64,000 nucleotides of DNA from contig JASCIV010000011.1 of NCBI GenBank assembly GCA_030374735.1, positions 1 to 64,000 of the forward strand, written 5' to 3'. Below, in pieces: positions 11,440 through 23,694 of the stretch. The stretch comes from Gracilaria caudata (lineage: Eukaryota; Rhodophyta; Florideophyceae; Gracilariales; Gracilariaceae). A program made the translations under genes and the position numbers. Below the pieces are notes generated by a model, which saw nothing but the letters and a program-made list of their open reading frames with translations, did not search any database and was not told where the DNA came from. How positions within the stretch are numbered: position 1 is the stretch's first letter; the number at the start of each line of letters is the position of its first letter.

Positions 11440-11690
11440 GGTAAGCGCACAGACTCCACGCATGAAGTTTGGAGTGCCTCTGCGCTACAGCTACGTGCTA
11501 GAGCGCACAAGCGAGGCGGAATAAGCATAATATTTGTGATGCCACCCTGTTGGGCGCTCTTCGTTTTGCCGCTTTTTCAAAATAAACTTCTTTTGGGAGT
11601 TCTCGGTCTTCCTAATTAAACAGAGAGTTGTCGATTGCTTATCTTATTCCAAACACAAGCTGATTTTGTCTTAATTAGAAAGGTTTAATT
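11440..11690 (+). repeat. Dispersed repeat R, intact copy
   Basis: It is homologous to 32700-32851 (first half: GCGGAATAAGCATA, TTTTGCCGCT, TTTCAAAATAA) and continuously to 36694-36810 (second half: TTGCTTATCTTATT, CTTAATTA.AAAGGT). In the second locus the copy is split by a hAT element. Its nature is unknown. Confidence 0.7.
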
Positions 11691-11961
11691 TTCCTTCTCA
11701 AATAAGGAAACATTAATCTAGTTTTGAAATAATACAGGGTTTGCAACAACGCGAAGTTTAATTAAGGAAAGGCAAGACGTTAGAAGTTAGGCGTGCTTCA
11801 AAACAGCAAGGAAGTAACAGTGCGGGCAACCACGAACCTTCTAAAAGCTTTGCTTATGCAATCACTCCCAATTCGCTCGAAGACAACGCATCAGCATTGA
11901 CTCGAATACATATTGCTTTCTCCCCAAAGCTGCCCGGCTAGTATCTGTTGGATAATACCAA

Positions 11962-13057
11962 TGTACGGCAAAATGACCATACTGGGGAAGGGCTCAAAGG
12001 TTCTTTATAAGAACGGTCTCCGCTCGGCGGCTAACTCCCTCCCTTTATGAGGACCTAGTTGTCTAATTGTCCATATTATAGATACCCAGGAACCGTAGGA
12101 ATGGTGCCTACGTGTAGTGGCTGTCTGAAGGATCGGATGCCCAGTGGCAGGACAGGCAACGGATGCTTCGTGTGGAGGTTAGGACGGCGTACCAGAATAG
12201 TCAGCTATTTTTTGATAATTCTTCTATTGACCGTATATAGGTCGCGGCACCTGCCACCACCCTACGGGATAGACGCCCAAAGAGGGACCCACCCGACGTC
12301 CTTGGCTATGGTTTTTGTGCCACCGAACAGTACTACCCCACCGTCGGAGTCATCCGTCAGTATATCCGGACTGAACATCCTCCATCCACCATCCAGGAGG
12401 CACGATCCGTGATTACGGCGAATAAGTTTTCGTATTTTTCTGTTATTTTCTTTTGTTCCCGTCGTACGGTATTCTGAAGTGCAGGTCTTCCGTCGTTTGT
12501 TGGTATATTTCCGACCTCGTAAGTCATTGCTCCCGCTGTGCGGCGTGTATGTTCCGCTTGCTTTCCCAGCCGGAAACGTTTTTCATTTTCTTCCCAATCA
12601 GATTTCAACATCTCAGCACTTTTTCATGGATTTGCAATGCATTTCCAATGCACCCAAAATTGTTAACTTTTTGAGAGTGCGTCCCTCATTATAATTTCAA
12701 TAGAAGTCAATGAAACTGACAATGATTGGAATCATATCAAGATCTCGTTGACAACTCAATGAAAACGTACCAAACGGTTTTGCCGCCTGGGTTTCCACTT
12801 TTTCCCTCCTACCGTTGACCGGATTTACCGCTTTCATGGCACCGATCCATCAAGGATGTTCCGAACTTCTCGGCCGATCTTCCCAACCATCGACTGCAAG
12901 TCAGGAAGGAGATCCCCAGATCTACACCCTGCAAGTGTGATCCCTATCGGAGGGCTCTTTCCTGTCTTACCCTGCTCGAGAGCAAGGGTTGAATACCGTG
13001 GGCTTCTTTTCGCGGCCGCGAGTGGTTGTTTTCTGGTGCCGGACGGATTGCAATACA
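11962..13057 (+). mobile_element. Diverged solo LTR carrying a nested MITE
   Basis: It begins TGTACGGCAAAATGACC and ends ATTGCAATACA. Subtracting the MITE at 12565-12791 and its duplicated triplet leaves 866 bp, close to the 846-852 bp of the related LTRs. Flanking pentamers ACCAA (11957-11961) and GCCAA (13058-13062) are a one-mismatch target duplication. There is no internal region, so LTR-LTR recombination has removed it. Confidence 0.65.
12565..12791 (+). mobile_element. 227-bp MITE with CCCAGSCGGAAACG ends, copy 1
   Basis: It starts CCCAGCCGGAAACG and ends with the complement CCGCCTGGG. It is flanked by TTT on both sides (12562-12564 and 12792-12794). A second copy of identical length lies at 24911-25137. 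No coding capacity. Confidence 0.85.
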
Positions 13058-14830
13058 GCCAAAGCTTATCTAAGCTGAAAATATGTACGTTACCACACAG
13101 ATTTAGATCTACATCTTTTGAAATTGATTCTCAACACCAAATATGCATGTATTCGTACCATAATGCGCATAAAACTTATATTTTAGATAGGAATCAGAAC
13201 GCTTTTCTCGTTTTCGCTCTGTAGTGACAACGAAATTTTGTAGAAGGTTTGCTGTTTACTACTTCAACTTTCTTAATCTATAATTTGTAGTAAACATTGT
13301 GTGCTGCATGTTTCATTCAGATTGTACATTCTCTGCGGCTACTACAAGTGCCAACACTTCTTTTTTGCTCCTCAACTCCCCATCGGCCGTTTACTGCATT
13401 GATGCAACTACGGCTCGATTTATTTTATACACTTCAAAGGACAAACTATGGTTACCAAAGTATGATTAGAGCTTTTGGTCGCTGCATTTGCTACAGAAAA
13501 GCGCAAACCTGTTAATGCTGTGTGAAAGATCAGCTAAAAATGCACACAAAAATTATGAAATGTTATTTTTATGTCTCCCACACGTGTACACAGTAATGGA
13601 GTGTAACCCTATCTCAATATTTTAAAAACCATATAGAAGAAATATCCTAGCTTTGAAGAACAAAAGGTTTGTATAAAAACGATATTGGTTAAAATTCGTA
13701 CAAATTATATATATATATTTTTTCGACAGCAGCTACATCAAAACGTTACGAAATTCATACAGCCTAAATCCTTTACTGTCTCTCTTTAAATAAGAATTTG
13801 TTGCCTTAGGGCCGAGCTGTCGATCTCAGGTGAGTGATACCCAGTTGGTACTCAGTTCATAAGGAACCGTACCAATTTCCATGAAAGCGGAAAACGTGCA
13901 AATTGAACGGTCTGAGAGCATACCAAAGCTGCGCATTGCGCCGCACTTCTGCTTTGACAGTGTAACGTACACATCCAATGTTCACCCTCATTCTTCCGAA
14001 AGCTTCGCATTTGAACTTTATTCTCGGATAAGAGTTGCTTGCGGAAAATAACTCTAAGTGTTAGCTTCCCTCTTTAGGGAGAACATAGTGTGCAACGAGG
14101 AAAACTGGACGCACATGGGTAAAGCAGATGTGCAAAAACCTACAAACAGGCTTTCTAATTTGTTTTCAAGAGGAAAATGAGTGCCCTGAATTAATGGAGT
14201 TTCAACCTTCTTTTTCCATCTGGCATTGTCGAAAGAGACTTCTAAGTTTCTAGTGGTCAAGTCTGTGCGATGGTCACGTATACACTGAACGAAATCATTG
14301 TACTTATGCGGAAATGCAGACGCATCTCGAGAAGAAACAAGGGAAATCTATGGATTAGAGAAGGCCATACAATAGCGTTTATTGTACAAAAATGAAAGCG
14401 GACGAGACAATTATTTAACCAGCCAAAAACGCCAAATTCATAATGTCGTCATCTCTTATGGACTTTACTAGCCGGACAGCGCGTTCTTGCAAACCTTTTC
14501 TTATATTTGGTTGGGGTCAGCTATAAACAGACCAGTCTCAATACTGAACAAACAAGAATTGCCATTTTTAATGGCAAAAGCCGTGAAAATCTCTCCGTCT
14601 CGAGCTGTTCGAGTTCGACCCTTGGTAAAGATCATGGTATCTGCGACGATCTACATCCCTCGCTGTCCATGAGAAGCATTCAGAACACTCCGGCCTTCGT
14701 CCCAAGCACTCTATGACGAACAAAAATGATTACAGCGTTGATCAAGATTGTATAATCCATATAATCCTTCGACACAAATGTGTTTTGAGCTTACCTACCC
14801 CCTATCCTTTTAACGTCTGCAAAAGTGCTT
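13058..14830. other. No gene recognised
   Basis: This AT-rich stretch includes a short TA repeat near 13709-13720. Open frames up to about 72 codons carry no recognisable motif, and no transposon ends were identified. Confidence 0.4.
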
Positions 14831-15209
14831 TCGCATAGACAAGGCAATTTTGCTCCTTGTTCGTTCTTCGTCTGCAAAATCAGTGCAGCAATTCCCATCT
14901 ATAAGCGGAGTCACAAAAATTTTCGAGAAAACGCATGTCTCTAACTTCGAAGCGAAAGCCAATTGTCGATGTCCGAGGCAAATGAGAAGTTCTTCAACAG
15001 CAAATCGAGGAAAAGATTCTACGTTCTACCAAAAGACTAACACCTTGAACGAAAGTGGGTCAGATAAGGCAAACAGTGTGTTTACTCGCTCAATCTCTCG
15101 CACAATGATTATAGAACTTTCGCAGAGAAGCAAAACACAAATGCTCCTGTCAAACACCGGACCCGAAGTCTTCAAAAATCGGTTGCTCGCCTGTACTCTA
15201 CAGCTCTTA

Positions 15210-15872
15210 CGATGCCATCAAGACAGAAATGGACTTGTTCTCTTAAACCAACACATCCATGCTTAAAGTGCAGACCTGTGCAAAAGCGTAGCGACACTTG
15301 TTTTTCTTGTGCGCGCCAGACGCATGCGTGTGTCTCGAGACATGCATACAGCTATATCCGAGATCGAAACGAGCGTCTCTCGTATCAAAAAGCGAGCCGA
15401 AAGCTTCGCGTCGACGGACACTGAAGGGAGCAAATTCCGGAGGTTCTGAACCACTACTCGAAAACTGGTGCTTACATGACACGAAAAGATCTCGAAGATG
15501 AGTACGGCTTCTATCGCAGAGCTTTCTCACTTAAAGAAAGCGGAAACTTCGCTTCAATAGTGGACGCCCTGGACACGACTGGTGCCATTCCTTCCAGAAA
15601 AGATATGACAATGTTATAATGTGTCGGAAGGTTTCCGCAATGAAATCCAAACGGTACATTGCGACGAACGCGAAAGTCCTTACTTCTCACTTGGCAAGTT
15701 TGGAATGCCAATGCGGAAATACGATATTGACCACCGCCGTTTCTTCAATCTGGACGAAACGGGCTTAACTGTTGAAAACGAAAACAAAAAGTGTCCGAGA
15801 ACGAAGCATTATATCTCGGTCGGGGATGTCCCAGAAGTCCAGGGTTCCCTTTTCAAGAACGTCTCACTATAG
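15210..15872 (+). pseudogene. pogo-like transposase relic, catalytic Asp region
   Basis: The best-preserved part, near 15740-15775, reads RRFFNLDETGLTVE, the DDE_1 first-Asp motif, followed by a Lys-rich segment. Upstream frames (15480-15640) look like the preceding helical region but shift frame several times. The relic at 16830-17314 could be the C-terminal half of the same element, with about 1 kb of unrelated sequence between. Confidence 0.5.
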
Positions 15873-16829
15873 GGCACACCCAAAAACGAGAGAGAACCAC
15901 CAAAAGCACAGTAGAAGAGCCCTCGCTACTCCCAAGTGTGGGCATAACTCCACGGGAGCGTCAGAAGGTGCCAAAGAGGTTGGAAGAATGGGCCGGGCTG
16001 GCACACTGGGAAAAGCGGATGATCGGTGTTAATGCTTGACGTGGCACGTGAATGCCACGGAGGTTTCAGTTACGGACAGAAATAGTAATCCCAAAGGCTG
16101 GGAAAGACTCGAAACGAGAACAAAACAAAAACACAAACAGAAAGATATCCCAAAAAAGGGGCGGAAATCAAGCCGGTAGACACGGATAAGAACAGAAGAA
16201 AATGTAAAGACCCAAATATGGCTTGCACAACGTGCGTCTCCTCGGTGAGGCCGGTCTGGTGACAGAGTCGTACTAAAGGAGGTCTTCCTTGGGAAGGGAT
16301 AGGAAGCCTCGCGCAAGCGAACCAAGTCAGAGCCGAACTCCGGCTTGAGTTTAGTATCAGGGAAGCAAGCGCGAGCTTGCTCCACCTAAGTACTGCACAT
16401 TGTGGCAAACTAAAATTATTAAAAATATGTAATCCAGTATCTACGTGTGTGGTTAATCCTGTCACTCCAAAATAACCCTTCATAGGTGCATAAATCCGGA
16501 AACATTCCCAAAATCTTGAGCCACCGTGTGCAATCAGTACAAGTCGTGGTCATAATATGAAACTCCCGTGAGGGCTATGTCAACAATATTGTGGCTTCCA
16601 TCCTCCTCTACGGGCTCAGCGCACTTGCACTACACTCACGTGTCACATGCCTCGCTTGCGTGTCTGCAGGCAGTAATGCAGAGGACCCTATGTTCCTATT
16701 CAAGGGAACGAAAGTTCGCCCCGAAGTTGCGGATAGCGAGGGCTCTCCACAGCCCATTCATGAAACGTTACCCTGTAGAGCTCTCGTAAGCGCAAGGCCG
16801 TACGTTGCAGGTGTAGATTCCGATAACTT
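15873..16829. other. Unassigned sequence between pogo relics
   Basis: No family motif is seen on either strand. The overlapping minus-strand open frames at 16029-16483 are low-information and unsupported. It may be an unrelated insertion splitting one pogo element. Confidence 0.35.
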
Positions 16830-17314
16830 CTTTCAGTGGTCGACCCACTTTGTAGACCAAACGGAAGACTTGCGCCATAAGGGTAGACATATTTTTTGAC
16901 ATACAATGGGTACCGCAGTTACCTGTCACTGCTCGTCTGCGAATTGCTCCGCGCTAATCGTATAGTTGTGTATATCCTCCCGGCAAAAGCGAGCGCGACG
17001 ACGCAACCATTGGATTTTCTGTGTATTCCTCAATAAAATCTCATTTTCGTGAGCTACTCGCCTCTTTTGTGGCTGGTATTCCAATGTTTGACAGAACGCT
17101 GGATGTCTTCGACGTGAGCCGCATTTTCACGGATGCCTATCAACGGTGGATGATGCGGGAAAATATTCGAAGCGGATTCCCTAAAACCAGTCTTGCACCG
17201 CAGGGTGAGCAACATCTGTTTGGAGAATACCGCCCTCGCAGTGCTGAGAACGTCATGGAGCGTGTAGGACTAACTGATGTTATTGACATGTTGGGCTTGA
17301 ACAATGAGCGCTGA
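16830..17314 (+). pseudogene. pogo-like transposase C-terminal relic
   Basis: The terminal frame (17021-17314) carries a segment ending RENIRSGFPKTSLAPQG. This matches the widely conserved N-I-x-S-G-F-x-K-T-G-I-x-P motif downstream of the third acidic residue in pogo/jerky transposases. Upstream, in another frame, is an ILPAKASATTQPLD-like stretch equivalent to LPaHtS..lQPLD. At least one frameshift separates them. Confidence 0.5.
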
Positions 17315-17324
17315 AGAATTACTT

Positions 17325-18019
17325 CCCTATGAACATCGAATCTGGCCGATATAGGGCCGACCATTGGCCGAAAGAAGGCCTTATTCGCCGAAAATTTGTG
17401 AGAACGTGTAACTCGTGTACCTAAACAAGTTCTCTTCCAGTTCATATGGACAAAATATGGCCGAAATACCCTCGAAGAAATTTTTGCATTTCGCGGAGTG
17501 CAACTTGAGTGCATTTTTTGGGCTCGTCGACACCCATATGCGTTCACAGTGCTCGCCAAGCTTCCTCCAAATGGACACCCTTGGCACTCGAAATTACAAC
17601 TTTTTTCATTTTTTGGATGTCGCGCGGAGTGCGCGCGGAGTGCGCGCGCATTCGAAGAAGTTCGAATGGAGCTCAGATGGAGTGGAAAGTGTATCTCTGA
17701 CCCTCCAGTGGCATTCCACTCGCTATCGGAGTAGCTTCCAAATGGACACCTTGAAATTATGGCGGAAATGAAGATAATCACCCTTCCATTTACACTCAAA
17801 TTGAGTTCCGTGTATCATCCACCAGCGCCATCTGCTGTCCTTCTGCACTCCCTTATTTCCAAAAATGTTTTCTAGGGAACATGGCCAAAACATGGCCGAA
17901 GTCCAAGAACAAATGTGTTTCTGCACACGAGTTACACGTTCTCGCAAATTTTCGGGGAATAAAAGGCCTTCTTTCGGCCAAGGTCGGCCATATATCGGCC
18001 AGATTCGATGTTCATAGGG
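17325..18019. mobile_element. 695-bp MITE with CCCTATGAACATCG ends
   Basis: The ends are long inverted repeats of over 100 bp: CCCTATGAACATCGAATCTGG on the left, with the same sequence as the reverse complement on the right. GGCCGA motifs recur through both arms. The element is flanked by CTT on both sides (17322-17324 and 18020-18022). A 219-codon minus-strand open frame across it is a by-product of the repeat composition. A fragment of another copy lies at 6216-6448. Confidence 0.85.
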
Positions 18020-18860
18020 CTTTGATCTGTGCGTCAAACGAAAAATGGTTTTATTGACAGCAGTGAAGGGGTTGTGCTTACCTGCGATGCCACGTATGAG
18101 TTGATTGAGGTGCAGAGCGAAAAACAAGCAGCAAAGCAGAGGGAGTGGAAGAAATAAAAAAATGAGAAGGAGGCATTGGGAAGGGAGAAAAGGGAGAAGA
18201 AGCGTGCTGCAAATGAGACCAATGCAATCCAAAGTGCCATACGACGCAACCAGCGCTTCGGAGACAAGATAGCCATTCCGCGCCCTCTTAGAGAACGTCT
18301 TTGTGTGGTTCTTTCAATGGCAGCCAAGAAAGTTCGCGGTGTGGGAAATGCCACTTTGGGTTCAGATGCAAATGATGAGGGTTATGGTGTACTAACAATT
18401 ATGATTGCTGCTTAGCAGGGTTCTGGACAGTGATTTGGATCCGAAAATTGACTCTATTTGGTATACAAAAGATTGAATTTGAATTGTGTGTTTGTGTAGT
18501 TGTCTTTCAAAATTGAGCCCACGAGTTTTTCTTTTAATCATGTTCTAGGGCGTCTTAGTAAAGTTCTTCTATCCCCTTCGCCTGAGTATGTTTTGACTTC
18601 TTCCTCGTCTTGTTTTGTACCTTATATGAGCGCCTTCTTTGGCCGTCAGTTGGTATCTCTTAGGGACCCGAAATTTTGCCGAGATCGAAGTTGCTACGAA
18701 ATTGTCCAAATTTTGACCCTACCATACTGTATTTCAAAACTAGACTACTTTTCCTTCATTTAAAAAGAAGTGATGTCTGTGGGAGCAAAGGGAACGAGGC
18801 CGATATCTCCAGGGTGTTTACTGGTGGTTAGGGCTTGCGAGCGTTTTGTGTTCTCCACGT
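18020..18860. other. No gene confirmed
   Basis: The plus-strand frame 18176-18415 has a basic start and a GNATLGSDANDEG segment but no identifiable family. It may be a remnant of the transposon interrupted by the MITE just upstream. Confidence 0.3.
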
Positions 18861-18867
18861 TGACGGC

Positions 18868-20973
18868 TCAGTGCCTGTCGCTGGCTACGTGTGACGAATT
18901 TGGTGGGAGAGCCTGACAGCACCACGGTTGAAGATCTTCTTCATTTTGGAAGCAAATCCGTGGGTTTGTGACGACACGCCTTTTGATGATCTGCAACGTT
19001 CGGAAGGGCTCCAGGTTTGGGTGAGTTGATACTGATAGCGTTGCGGAGGAGGAGGAAAGCGATGCGGTCGAGGGGTTTGGTGAGGATCTCTGCGATGTTG
19101 TCGGTGGAGCGAACATATTGGAGGGTAATGTTTTCGCGGCGAAGGTGATCATGCAAGTAGTCATGTTTAAGATCGATGAGCTTGCGACGCTTGGAGTTCC
19201 CAGTGTTGTGGCCAAATGCGAGAACCGATTGGCTGTCTACACAAGCGGAGAGGATGCGTTTGCCGGTGAGATGCAGGGAGCTTAATACGCGATGTACATA
19301 ACACGTGGTTTGCACAGCGGACGTCACTGCGACATGTCGAGCTTCAGCAGTAGAGAGCGCTGTGCATGATTGCTGACAGGATTTCGACGCAATGGGGCCG
19401 TCATGAAGCGAGAGGATGCAGCCCGTTATAGATTTTCTGTTTTAGCAGTCCATAGTGAAGTCTGCATCAGCAAAGGTTTTGAAAGAGAGATGCATGGAGT
19501 TGACGCCGCTTTGGTGTGTGTATGTCACGCCATTGGACGTTGTACCTTTCAGGTGCCGCAGTACCTCCTTCAGTAGGCGCCAGTTGCGTTCAGTAATAAC
19601 CTTTAACATGTGTCCGGGCGTTGAGACCGAAAATGTAACATCTGTTCGGGTGCAGTCCGTGATCCACCGGAGTACACAGACTAGTTTACTGTACAGTGCA
19701 TTGTGAGATGGCTTTAACTTGTCTTCTTTCGTTGGAGGATGGAATTCCGACTTGGTGGCGTGAAAACATTTTCGAGGATTGCATTAGGTTTCCACGTACA
19801 GCAATCCTAGCTTTGCGAGTGGAGTTCTGATTAACAGTACTTCTCTTGTAACGGTATTTCATGGTGAGAGGGATGAGAGTTTTGGGCAGTTCGCTTTCGG
19901 GGAGCCACTTGACTACGGCAAGGTTATCCAGTTTGTCGATCTCGTCGTTGTGTGCCACAGCCCAGATTGCGGCATCGGGGTATTCGTGGGCTTTGCTTAG
20001 AAAAAATGAGTGGGGGAGTTTTGGAGTTGATTGTGGTGGAAGTCGGAGTAGGGTTGGAGGCTCGAAAGCGGAGTATAGAAGTCCGAATCGGATCGTTACT
20101 GGGGTCGTAGGGTTTGAACTCAACGGCTCGAATTCGGTGGTATTCTTTTGTTACGAGGTCTTGGACTACGACATGAGAGTTCTTGATGACAAACTTGTAA
20201 CGTACAAGCTTGCCTCGTGCATGCAGCTTTTGTTGGGTGGAAGGGTCGGATATTATCGTGATACTGCCGAGCTCTCCAAATGTGAAGATCATGGTGATTA
20301 ATGGGTCTTTCCCGTGCCAAGATGTGTATTGGGTGGTGCGTGTGGACTTGTTGAGGGTTCGGTTTTATTTGAATGTCGCATCACGAAGGGCGTCCTCCCA
20401 ATACTGGTTTGGTAAATTGGTGGTTCAGGTAGGCAAGAAAGACTCGACTCGGTGTGCCAATAACGCGTTAGTCTGGTGAGTTTTCCCTGGGGGATGTATG
20501 GAGTGGATATGCGCAGTTCTGTTTCATGCAAGGAAAGTATGGGTTGAAAAAATTTGGAAGGGAAGCGTACTCGCCAGCGTTGTCGGCTGGGAATAAGATC
20601 GGAGATGAACCGAATCTGTTTTTCATGAGGAAAAGAACTGAACTGGTGTGATTGTAGATCTCTGAGCGGGATGCGGCGCAGAAAATGAACAGAAAATGCG
20701 AACGAGTTTCCAGAAATACGACAAAGTACTTGCTGCCGTGGATTGAGGTACGATTTATCGGTCCTACTATGTCCGATGATAAGGAGCAACCAACACCGTG
20801 AGTTTGAATGGCTGGGAGATGTGAGGATTTGACCTTCTCTGCATGGCTGCATCTGGAGCAATTAAGGCGGTGTGGGTTGCGTTTTGGATTGCAGGCAGGT
20901 TGAGAGGGTTGGTTTTAGCCATCTGTTGGGTCTTGCTTGGGTGTAGATGGTTATATCGGGAAGTGCAACTCAT
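18868..20973 (-). pseudogene. Ty1/Copia polyprotein with RT core deleted
   Basis: Reading the minus strand from about 20.97 kb, integrase-like sequence comes first, with a TPYIPQ block and GRTPFVM. The start of RT follows (about 20.05-19.8 kb: WAVAHNDEIDKL, VVKWLPESELP, KARIAVRGN). RNase H comes last (19.66-18.94 kb: TRTDVTFSV, RHLKGTTSNGV, DSQSVLAFGHNTGN, NIAEILTKPLDRI). The order integrase-RT-RNase H is diagnostic of Copia. The stretch between KARIAVRGN and the pre-RNase H region lacks the RT palm with its YVDD box, so several hundred bases have been lost. Several frameshifts and stops make it non-functional. LTRs were not located. Confidence 0.75.
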
Positions 20974-21359
20974 GGAAAGCTTTCGCGATTTCTGTTTCCG
21001 CTTTCAAGCGAGGGTTGGTTGTGCGTTTCGGGGTAAGGAGATTTTCAAATCGTGTTTGGAAAGGGCGCGCGCGCCATTTCGAGGAAGAATCGGTTTGAAA
21101 TGTTACACATGTAGACGGATTGCCTAGTCCGATAGTTCACAGCATGAGCAAAACAGTCACGGTCAGTAGAAGAGAGCGTAGACAGACCTCCTCAGGTGTC
21201 AAAACAACAGAGCCGAACAAGAAGAAAAACCCGATAGGTAAGTCAATGCGTTAGCAGTCCCGCACAATACGCAAATTTCAGCCAAATGCGGATCTCCTCA
21301 GGAAGCAAAGGCAGCACGCAATCGAACTGATAAATGCTCAGAAGTCGATTCGAAGTATC

Positions 21360-21602
21360 ATGAGTGCCACCGGTCTATCCAATGACGCAGTATGTCCACT
21401 GAAGGAAGCAATGGCCGATGCCGAAGCCAAGAAGATCCAGTACTACGATGAACTACAAGGTACTCGCAGAGGCCATAGCAGAGTACCGTCTGACTATGAA
21501 GAGCAAGAAATTGCACGCCGCTTCATTAAAGTCGCCCAACACGGGTTTTTCGCGGATTCAGCCACCAATTGCCGCCAAACGTGATGAAGATGGGTGGAAC
21601 AG
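21360..21602 (+). pseudogene. Possible transposase N-terminal fragment
   Basis: Two overlapping frames include a basic segment followed by NYKVLAEAIAEYRLTMKS. It resembles the start of pogo helix-turn-helix proteins but is not decisive. It abuts the chromovirus 5' LTR. The pogo-like relic that follows the truncated 3' LTR at 30107 could be the other side of the same interrupted element. Confidence 0.25.
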
Positions 21603-22454
21603 TGTAGTGCAGAACGCCCTCTTGGGTATGGGCTCGTTTGCCCTTTTTGGGGTTGGTTTCCGTTTCCGGCGGTAACGTCCTCGACAGAGGGGGAGCACCA
21701 GTTACTTGGCCCGTACTTGGGATTTCCCTATGAAGGGTAGTTTGCATTGCACACGTGTGCAATAGGCCGCATTGGCTGATGCGCCGTGGCAAGGGACGGC
21801 AAGAATGCCACGTGTGGAGTAGTGGTCGGCAGTGCCGGATGACTTAGATATTTTCTTGATATTTTTGTCAGCCGTATATATTGTGGCAGGATCCCTGCCA
21901 CTGTACGGGGAAGTAGACCTCCAAGGCGGCCTTTGGCTCCAACTTGTCGCCGCTTGCGAACGGTGTCAGCCCCATAGAGGGAAACGCCGCTGTAATAAGG
22001 ACTCGTTATCCATCCTCTACCGCCGAAGAGTCGTTGGAACGTCGTTACGGCTTATATTTGCTTTGTTTTGGTTGTTGTTTCCGTCATACTGCTCTTATTA
22101 TTCTGCCCTGTTTACCAGGTTTGGCCCTGTCGTCACGTGATGCTTTCCCACTCACACGAGTGTGTACTTCGCCACTGCGGCTTGTTTTATGGATCATTTG
22201 ATCCACGCCGTGGATAAGGATAGCTCCCCATTGTGTGCATCATCCGACACCGTCGGCTACATTGCTGATTGGCCCATTGCAACCTCCGACTGCACGGCAG
22301 GTATGGGTCACCCGGATTTACGCCCGGCTGGCGCTGACCCTAACCGAGGGCAATTGCTACTGACCTGACTCCTACTAGAGCAAGGCTGAGCACTTTGGGT
22401 GTTCCTTCCGCGAGACGGCTGTTGCTCTTGTCACGCAGGTGGATTTGCACCACA
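21603..22454 (+). repeat. Chromovirus 5' LTR (852 bp)
   Basis: It begins TGTAGTGCAGAACG and ends GGATTTGCACCACA. It aligns with the 3' LTR at 29822 and with LTRs at 10575, 11962 and 45613. GCCGTATATATTG at 21871 is a likely TATA region. Confidence 0.88.
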
Positions 22455-22455
22455 A

Positions 22456-22473
22456 GTGGTCTCCCGACTTAGA
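22456..22473 (+). promoter_or_regulatory. Probable primer-binding site
   Basis: TGGTCTCCCGACTTAGA lies one or two bases after the 5' LTR and begins with TGG, the complement of a tRNA 3' CCA end. The priming tRNA was not identified. Confidence 0.5.
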
Positions 22474-22628
22474 ATCGGCTTCATCTCTCTGATATCCCAC
22501 ATTATTTGGGTTCCTGCTCATTGTTTGGTTCCCAGTCTTTGGGAGGGTCCGCTTTCGCGGTTTGTTCTGTTGCCCGTTTAATTGGGAGTCGCTCTGGTTT
22601 ACTACCTGGCCGAACTCATCGGTGGACA

Positions 22629-23141
22629 ATGTCGTCTCGTCGTAAAGACGGTCCCTCCAAGGCAGCTTCTGTGCCCGTCTCGGTCGGCCTTCCGGGTTCG
22701 TACGGCCTCCCACAGTCGCTACCGCCGCTTCCCAAGAACGTCTTGGACGTCCCGGGTGCGGATAAATCAAAGCCGGCTTCGTGGGGTGTCCGTTCCGATA
22801 ACTGTCCCCCACCAGCTCGTGGACCCGCTGAATCTATGGGTGCGGCAGAATCCGCTATTGCGGCTGATGCTCGGACATCGAGGTCCGACGAGCCTACCAT
22901 TCATGAACTGGAAAAGCAAATTCGCATCCTGCAGAATTCGCAGGTCACGCTCATCCAGGACTTGATCGAGCTTCGGCAGAAATTGTACGCTGCCGATGAT
23001 CGGGATGTATCGCAAGATGTCCGTCTTCTACGGTCTGATGTCAACCAGGTCATGGAAGACCGAAAAGTGTCGCAGCATGTCCGAGACCTTGTTTGGCATC
23101 GCCAGGGGCTGAAAGGCCTCGCTCCCCGGTCACTGTCCTGA
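22629..23141 (+). pseudogene. Chromovirus gag, shortened
   Basis: The frame starts MSSRRKDG and runs 170 codons. It has a Pro/Ser-rich N-terminus, an acidic middle, and a predicted coiled coil (about residues 95-125: IHELEKQIRILQNSQ and beyond). No CCHC zinc knuckle is present, and the frame ends just before the protease, so the capsid C-terminal part and nucleocapsid are missing compared with typical gag of about 400 residues. The ATG was chosen as the first one after the primer-binding site with protein-like composition downstream. Confidence 0.6.
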
Positions 23142-23148
23142 CAAGAAA

Positions 23149-23694
23149 ATGGCCACAGAAGACGTGGATTCTGAACGCTTTGGCGTTTTGCGTCGTCCGT
23201 GGATACCGTCTTGCAACAGCCGGATTCCGGATCGAGTCATGGTCATGGCGAAAAGAAACTATAAAGTTTTCGCTGACCTGGGTGTGTCCGGCCATTATAT
23301 TGTTCGGCAGTTATCCGTCCTTGACACGGGTGCTGGTCCAAAACTTTTGGTTCAGTCGCTAGTGCCGCCGCAACTGCGGTCTCGAGTTCGCTCTGCGACG
23401 CCTTTGGATATAACGGATGCGAGCAACACGCCGATTTCAAGGGTGGGAGTCATTGACCTGCTCTTCAGGCTTGGTCGTCACGTTGTCCAACTGGAGTTCT
23501 TGGTTTGCAAGCAGATGGCCACGCCGGTCATACTCGGATGCGACTTTTTCGACCGCTTTGTCGAAGAAATTCGACCCCGGCAGAGAAGCGTTGAAATAGA
23601 CGACGGCGCAGTGTATATCGATTGTTTGAAGACCTCTTCGACGGGCTATGAAGAAGCAAGCTCCATAACCGGCTGCCAAACAACCGTTGGTTGA
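23149..23694 (+). pseudogene. Chromovirus aspartic protease region
   Basis: The frame contains LSVLDTGAGPKLL, matching the D-T-G-A active site of retropepsins, and later TPVILGCDFFDRF, matching the conserved ILG-x-DFL strand. The 64-residue spacing is normal. In the complete element this enzyme would cut the gag-pol polyprotein. It ends at a TGA and is separated from RT by disrupted sequence. Confidence 0.75.

Noticed and set aside
17140..17799. 219-codon minus-strand open frame
   Set aside because: It runs across the boundary between the pogo relic and the 695-bp MITE, so it joins unrelated sequences.
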